This document shows, piece by piece, positions 5,956 through 7,932 of a stretch of 7,932 bases of DNA. The translations under genes and the position numbers were made by a program. Within the stretch, counting starts at the first letter, position 1. Each line of letters begins with the position of its first letter. The notes beneath the pieces were generated by a model. The model was not told where the DNA came from and did not search any database. It saw only the letters and a list, made by a program, of their open reading frames with translations. The stretch is from Gammaproteobacteria bacterium (GTDB lineage: Bacteria; Pseudomonadota; Gammaproteobacteria; Steroidobacterales; Steroidobacteraceae). The stretch is from contig JASHYG010000200.1 of assembly GCA_030043215.1 (NCBI GenBank), positions 1 to 7,932 on the forward strand, given 5' to 3'.

Positions 5956-7632
5956 TCAGAACAGCCCGATGATCTTCCCGTTGTCGTCCACGTCGATGGC
6001 GTTCGCCGCCGGCACCTTCGGCAGGCCCGGCATGGTCACGATGTCGCCGCAGATCATGACGACGAACTCCGCGCCGGCGGCGAGCCGCACCTCGCGGATG
6101 TTCACGACGTGCCCGGAGGGCGCGCCGAGCAGCTTCGGGTCGGTCGAGAAGGAGTACTGATTCTTCGCGACGCAAACCGGATAGTGCCCATATCCGGCCT
6201 CCTGCAGCTGCTTGATCTGATTGCGCACCTTCGTGTCCGCGGTGATATCCGAGGCGTGGTAGATCTTCGTGGCGATCGTCTTCATCTTCTGCCAGAGCGT
6301 ATCGCCCTCGTCGTAGACGAACTTGAAGGAGTTCGGCTCCTCCGTGAGGCGCAGCACCTCCTTCGCGATGTCGACCGCGCCGGCGCCGCCCTCGGCGTAA
6401 TGACGGCCCAGGATGACCTTCGCGCCGTGATGGCCGGCGCGCTCGATCAGCACGCGGATCTCCGCGTCGGTGTCCTCGGTCCGGTGATTGATGGCGACCA
6501 CGCAGGGCAGCCCGTAGTTCTGCCGCACGTTGTCGATGTGACGCTCGAGGTTGACGATGCCCTTCTCGAGGGCGGCAACGTTCTCCTTGCCCACGTCGGC
6601 GACCGGGACGCCTCCGTGATACTTGAGCGCGCGCACCGTCGCGACGATCACGGCGGCGCAGGGCTTGAGCCCGGCCTTGCGGCACTTGATGTCCACGAAC
6701 TTCTCGCAGCCGAGGTCGGCTCCGAAGCCCGCCTCGGTCACCACGTAATCCGCGAGCTTGAGGGCGGTCTGCGTGGCCATCACCGAATTGCACCCGTGCG
6801 CGATGTTCGCAAACGGGCCGCCATGAATGAACGCCGGATTGTTCTCGAGCGTCTGCACGAGATTCGGGGCGAGCGCATCGCGCAGCAGCGCCGTCATCGC
6901 CCCCTGCGCGTTGAGATCGCGGGCGCGAATCGGCTTCTGATCGGCGGTGTAGCCGATCACGATCTTTCCGAGGCGCTCCTTCAGGTCGCTGATGCCCGTC
7001 GCGGGGCAGAAGATCGCCATGACCTCCGAGGCGACGACGATGTCGAATCCATCCTGGCGCGGATAGCCGTTCCCCGGGCCGCCGAGCGCCACGACGATGT
7101 CGCGCAGGGCGCGGTCGTTCATGTCCACCACCCGGCGCCAGGCGATGCGGCGCACGTCGAAGCCGAGCGCGTTGCCGTGGTGGATGTGGTTGTCGATCAG
7201 CGCGGCGAGCAGGTTGTTGGCGGCCGCTATCGCGGCGAAGTCGCCCGTGAAGTGCAGGTTGATGTCCTCCATGGGCACCACCTGCGAATAGCCGCCGCCT
7301 GCCGCGCCGCCCTTCACGCCGAAGACCGGGCCGAGAGCCGGCTCGCGCAGGCAGATGATCGTGCGCTTCCCCAGGCGATTGAGCGCATCACCGAGGCCGA
7401 CGGTGGTCGTGGTCTTCCCCTCCCCCGCGGGCGTCGGAGAGATCGCGGTCACGACGATGAGCTTGCCGTTCGGGCGATCCCGCAACGAGTTCACGTATTC
7501 CAGCGACAGCTTCGCCTTGTAGCGGCCGTAAGGCGACAGGGCCTCCTCGGGAATGCCGAGCCGCTCCTTCGCGACCGTGGCGATGGGCCGCATCTTGGCC
7601 TGCTGTGCGATCTCGATGTTGGTCAGAGCCAT
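5956..7632 (-). CDS. fhs: Formate-tetrahydrofolate ligase (10-formyl-THF synthetase)
   Basis: Cytoplasmic enzyme joining formate to tetrahydrofolate with ATP to give 10-formyl-THF, feeding purine synthesis and the C1 pool or recovering formate released in catabolism. The 558 residues equal the family's standard length. The ATP-binding loop TPAGEGKTT is at 67-75, EPALGPVFG at 97-105, the family signature [11 protein letters not shown] at 105-115, and the second signature [12 protein letters not shown] at 330-341. The C-terminus ([19 protein letters not shown], ending IGLF) is also typical. I chose the ATG at 7632-7630 ([10 protein letters not shown]) because family proteins begin there; a GTG 13 codons upstream is in frame but lies at the candidate promoter. 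The gene converges with hemJ with almost no spacer and diverges from a benzaldehyde-lyase-like gene. It appears complete, with no frame disruption. Confidence 0.97.
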   Translation of the reverse strand: MALTNIEIAQQAKMRPIATVAKERLGIPEEALSPYGRYKAKLSLEYVNSLRDRPNGKLIVVTAISPTPAGEGKTTTTVGLGDALNRLGKRTIICLREPALGPVFGVKGGAAGGGYSQVVPMEDINLHFTGDFAAIAAANNLLAALIDNHIHHGNALGFDVRRIAWRRVVDMNDRALRDIVVALGGPGNGYPRQDGFDIVVASEVMAIFCPATGISDLKERLGKIVIGYTADQKPIRARDLNAQGAMTALLRDALAPNLVQTLENNPAFIHGGPFANIAHGCNSVMATQTALKLADYVVTEAGFGADLGCEKFVDIKCRKAGLKPCAAVIVATVRALKYHGGVPVADVGKENVAALEKGIVNLERHIDNVRQNYGLPCVVAINHRTEDTDAEIRVLIERAGHHGAKVILGRHYAEGGAGAVDIAKEVLRLTEEPNSFKFVYDEGDTLWQKMKTIATKIYHASDITADTKVRNQIKQLQEAGYGHYPVCVAKNQYSFSTDPKLLGAPSGHVVNIREVRLAAGAEFVVMICGDIVTMPGLPKVPAANAIDVDDNGKIIGLF

Positions 7633-7660
7633 AATTGAAGTGTTCCAGCCGATTCCCGTG

Positions 7661-7691
7661 CGGGGGGCCACGAATGTAGCATGGTCCCCCG
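7661..7691. promoter_or_regulatory. Inverted repeat around the fhs -10 candidate, possible operator
   Basis: CGGGGGGCCA (7661-7670) and TGGTCCCCCG (7682-7691) are 10-base arms complementary at 9 positions, with a G opposite T at the tenth, around an 11-base centre. On the minus strand the centre holds TGCTACATT (7681-7673), an extended -10-like element for fhs with start near 7666. A protein bound here could control fhs, the divergent gene, or both. Confidence 0.4.
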
Positions 7692-7726
7692 TCCGTCCCT
7701 ATCGCATTGCCGGATAGCAGATATTT

Positions 7727-7730
7727 GGAG
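7727..7730 (+). promoter_or_regulatory. Ribosome binding site of the benzaldehyde-lyase-like gene
   Basis: GGAG (within TTGGAGAG) lies 7 bases before the ATG at 7738, an ideal Shine-Dalgarno distance. It fixes the start of a gene of which only the first 65 codons are visible. Confidence 0.7.
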
Positions 7731-7737
7731 AGTCGAT

Positions 7738-7932
7738 ATGGCCCAGGTGACCGGTGGAGAGCTGCTCGTCCGTACGCTCGCGAGCGCGGGCGTCGAGACC
7801 GTCTTCGGGCTGCACGGCGCCCATCTCGAGACGATCTTTCAAGCCTGCGCCGCCCGCCGTATCCCGATCGTCGACACCCGGCACGAGGTGGCGGCCGGCC
7901 ATGCGGCCGAAGGCTACGCGCGCGCCGCGGGG
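7738..7932 (+). CDS. Thiamine-diphosphate enzyme, benzaldehyde-lyase-like (N-terminal 65 codons only)
   Basis: This is the start of the pyrimidine-binding domain of a ThDP-dependent enzyme of the acetolactate synthase/benzaldehyde lyase superfamily. Visible motifs are TGGELLVRTL (5-14), FGLHGAHLETIFQAC (23-37) and DTRHEVAAGHAAEGYAR (46-62). Glu50 is the expected glutamate that activates the cofactor's aminopyrimidine ring. Acetolactate synthases usually have GxPG in the loop after FG; this protein has GLHGAH, placing His29 where Pseudomonas benzaldehyde lyase has its active-site His29. From memory, the benzaldehyde lyase N-terminus is closely similar over this whole stretch. A benzaldehyde lyase splits benzoin-type acyloins into two aldehydes and also runs the reverse ligation. 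A strong ribosome site supports the start. The rest lies outside the window, so substrate and integrity are unknown; a generic ThDP carboligase, decarboxylase or 2-hydroxyacyl-CoA lyase is the alternative. Confidence 0.82.
   Translation, partial: MAQVTGGELLVRTLASAGVETVFGLHGAHLETIFQACAARRIPIVDTRHEVAAGHAAEGYARAAG

Noticed and set aside
4904..6793. 629-codon open minus-strand frame across hemJ and part of fhs
   Set aside because: It runs antisense to hemJ and in another frame of fhs, both of which have conserved motifs. Its translation is low-complexity and Arg-rich.
5815..7638. 607-codon open plus-strand frame opposite fhs
   Set aside because: Fhs matches its family end to end on the minus strand. 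This frame is the usual mirror of a GC-rich gene and has no family features.
7632..7671. GTG at 7671 as the fhs start
   Set aside because: The family N-terminus begins at the ATG 13 codons downstream, and the extra codons cover the presumed transcription start.

Overview
This is a GC-rich bacterial chromosomal window, most likely from a proteobacterium. The reasons are codon use dominated by G or C at the third position, a HemJ-type heme gene and a proteobacterial-looking formate-tetrahydrofolate ligase; the exact taxon cannot be read from the sequence. Eight protein genes fill almost the whole window, two of them cut by its ends. I see no RNA genes, insertion sequences, CRISPR arrays or prophage genes, and the longest stretch without a gene is 265 bases.

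Left part (1-2939, minus strand, read right to left): a three-gene unit encodes a short-chain dehydrogenase, then an intradiol ring-cleavage dioxygenase of the catechol/hydroxyquinol 1,2-dioxygenase class, then an acyl-CoA synthetase (AMP-binding superfamily) whose C-terminus lies beyond the window. The last two genes are 2 bases apart. This looks like part of an aromatic-compound catabolic operon. Diverging from it (3096-4190, plus strand) is a short MetE-like protein (C-terminal catalytic domain only, all four zinc ligands present). The 156-base divergent spacer holds a candidate sigma-70 promoter for the operon whose -10 box lies inside a 16-base palindrome, a second adjacent inverted repeat, and an extended -10 promoter for the MetE-like gene.

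Middle part (4231-5950): a secreted or lipid-anchored protein of unknown function (minus strand, TTG start), then a divergent hemJ gene for a small four-helix membrane protein of heme synthesis.

Right part (5956-7932): fhs, formate-tetrahydrofolate ligase (minus strand), faces hemJ tail to tail with 5 bases between stop codons. Diverging from fhs is the first 65 codons of a thiamine-diphosphate enzyme. Its N-terminus strongly resembles benzaldehyde lyase, including the His29 and Glu50 active-site positions. A 31-base inverted repeat lies between these two genes and surrounds a candidate fhs -10 box.

Taken together, the window mixes housekeeping C1 and heme genes with a probably regulated, not obviously assigned aromatic or acyloin catabolic neighbourhood (dehydrogenase, ring cleavage, CoA activation, MetE-like methyltransferase, benzaldehyde-lyase-like carboligase). 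No classical marker of a known complete pathway (maleylacetate reductase, muconate cycloisomerase, vanillate demethylase) is present, so the substrate is unknown.
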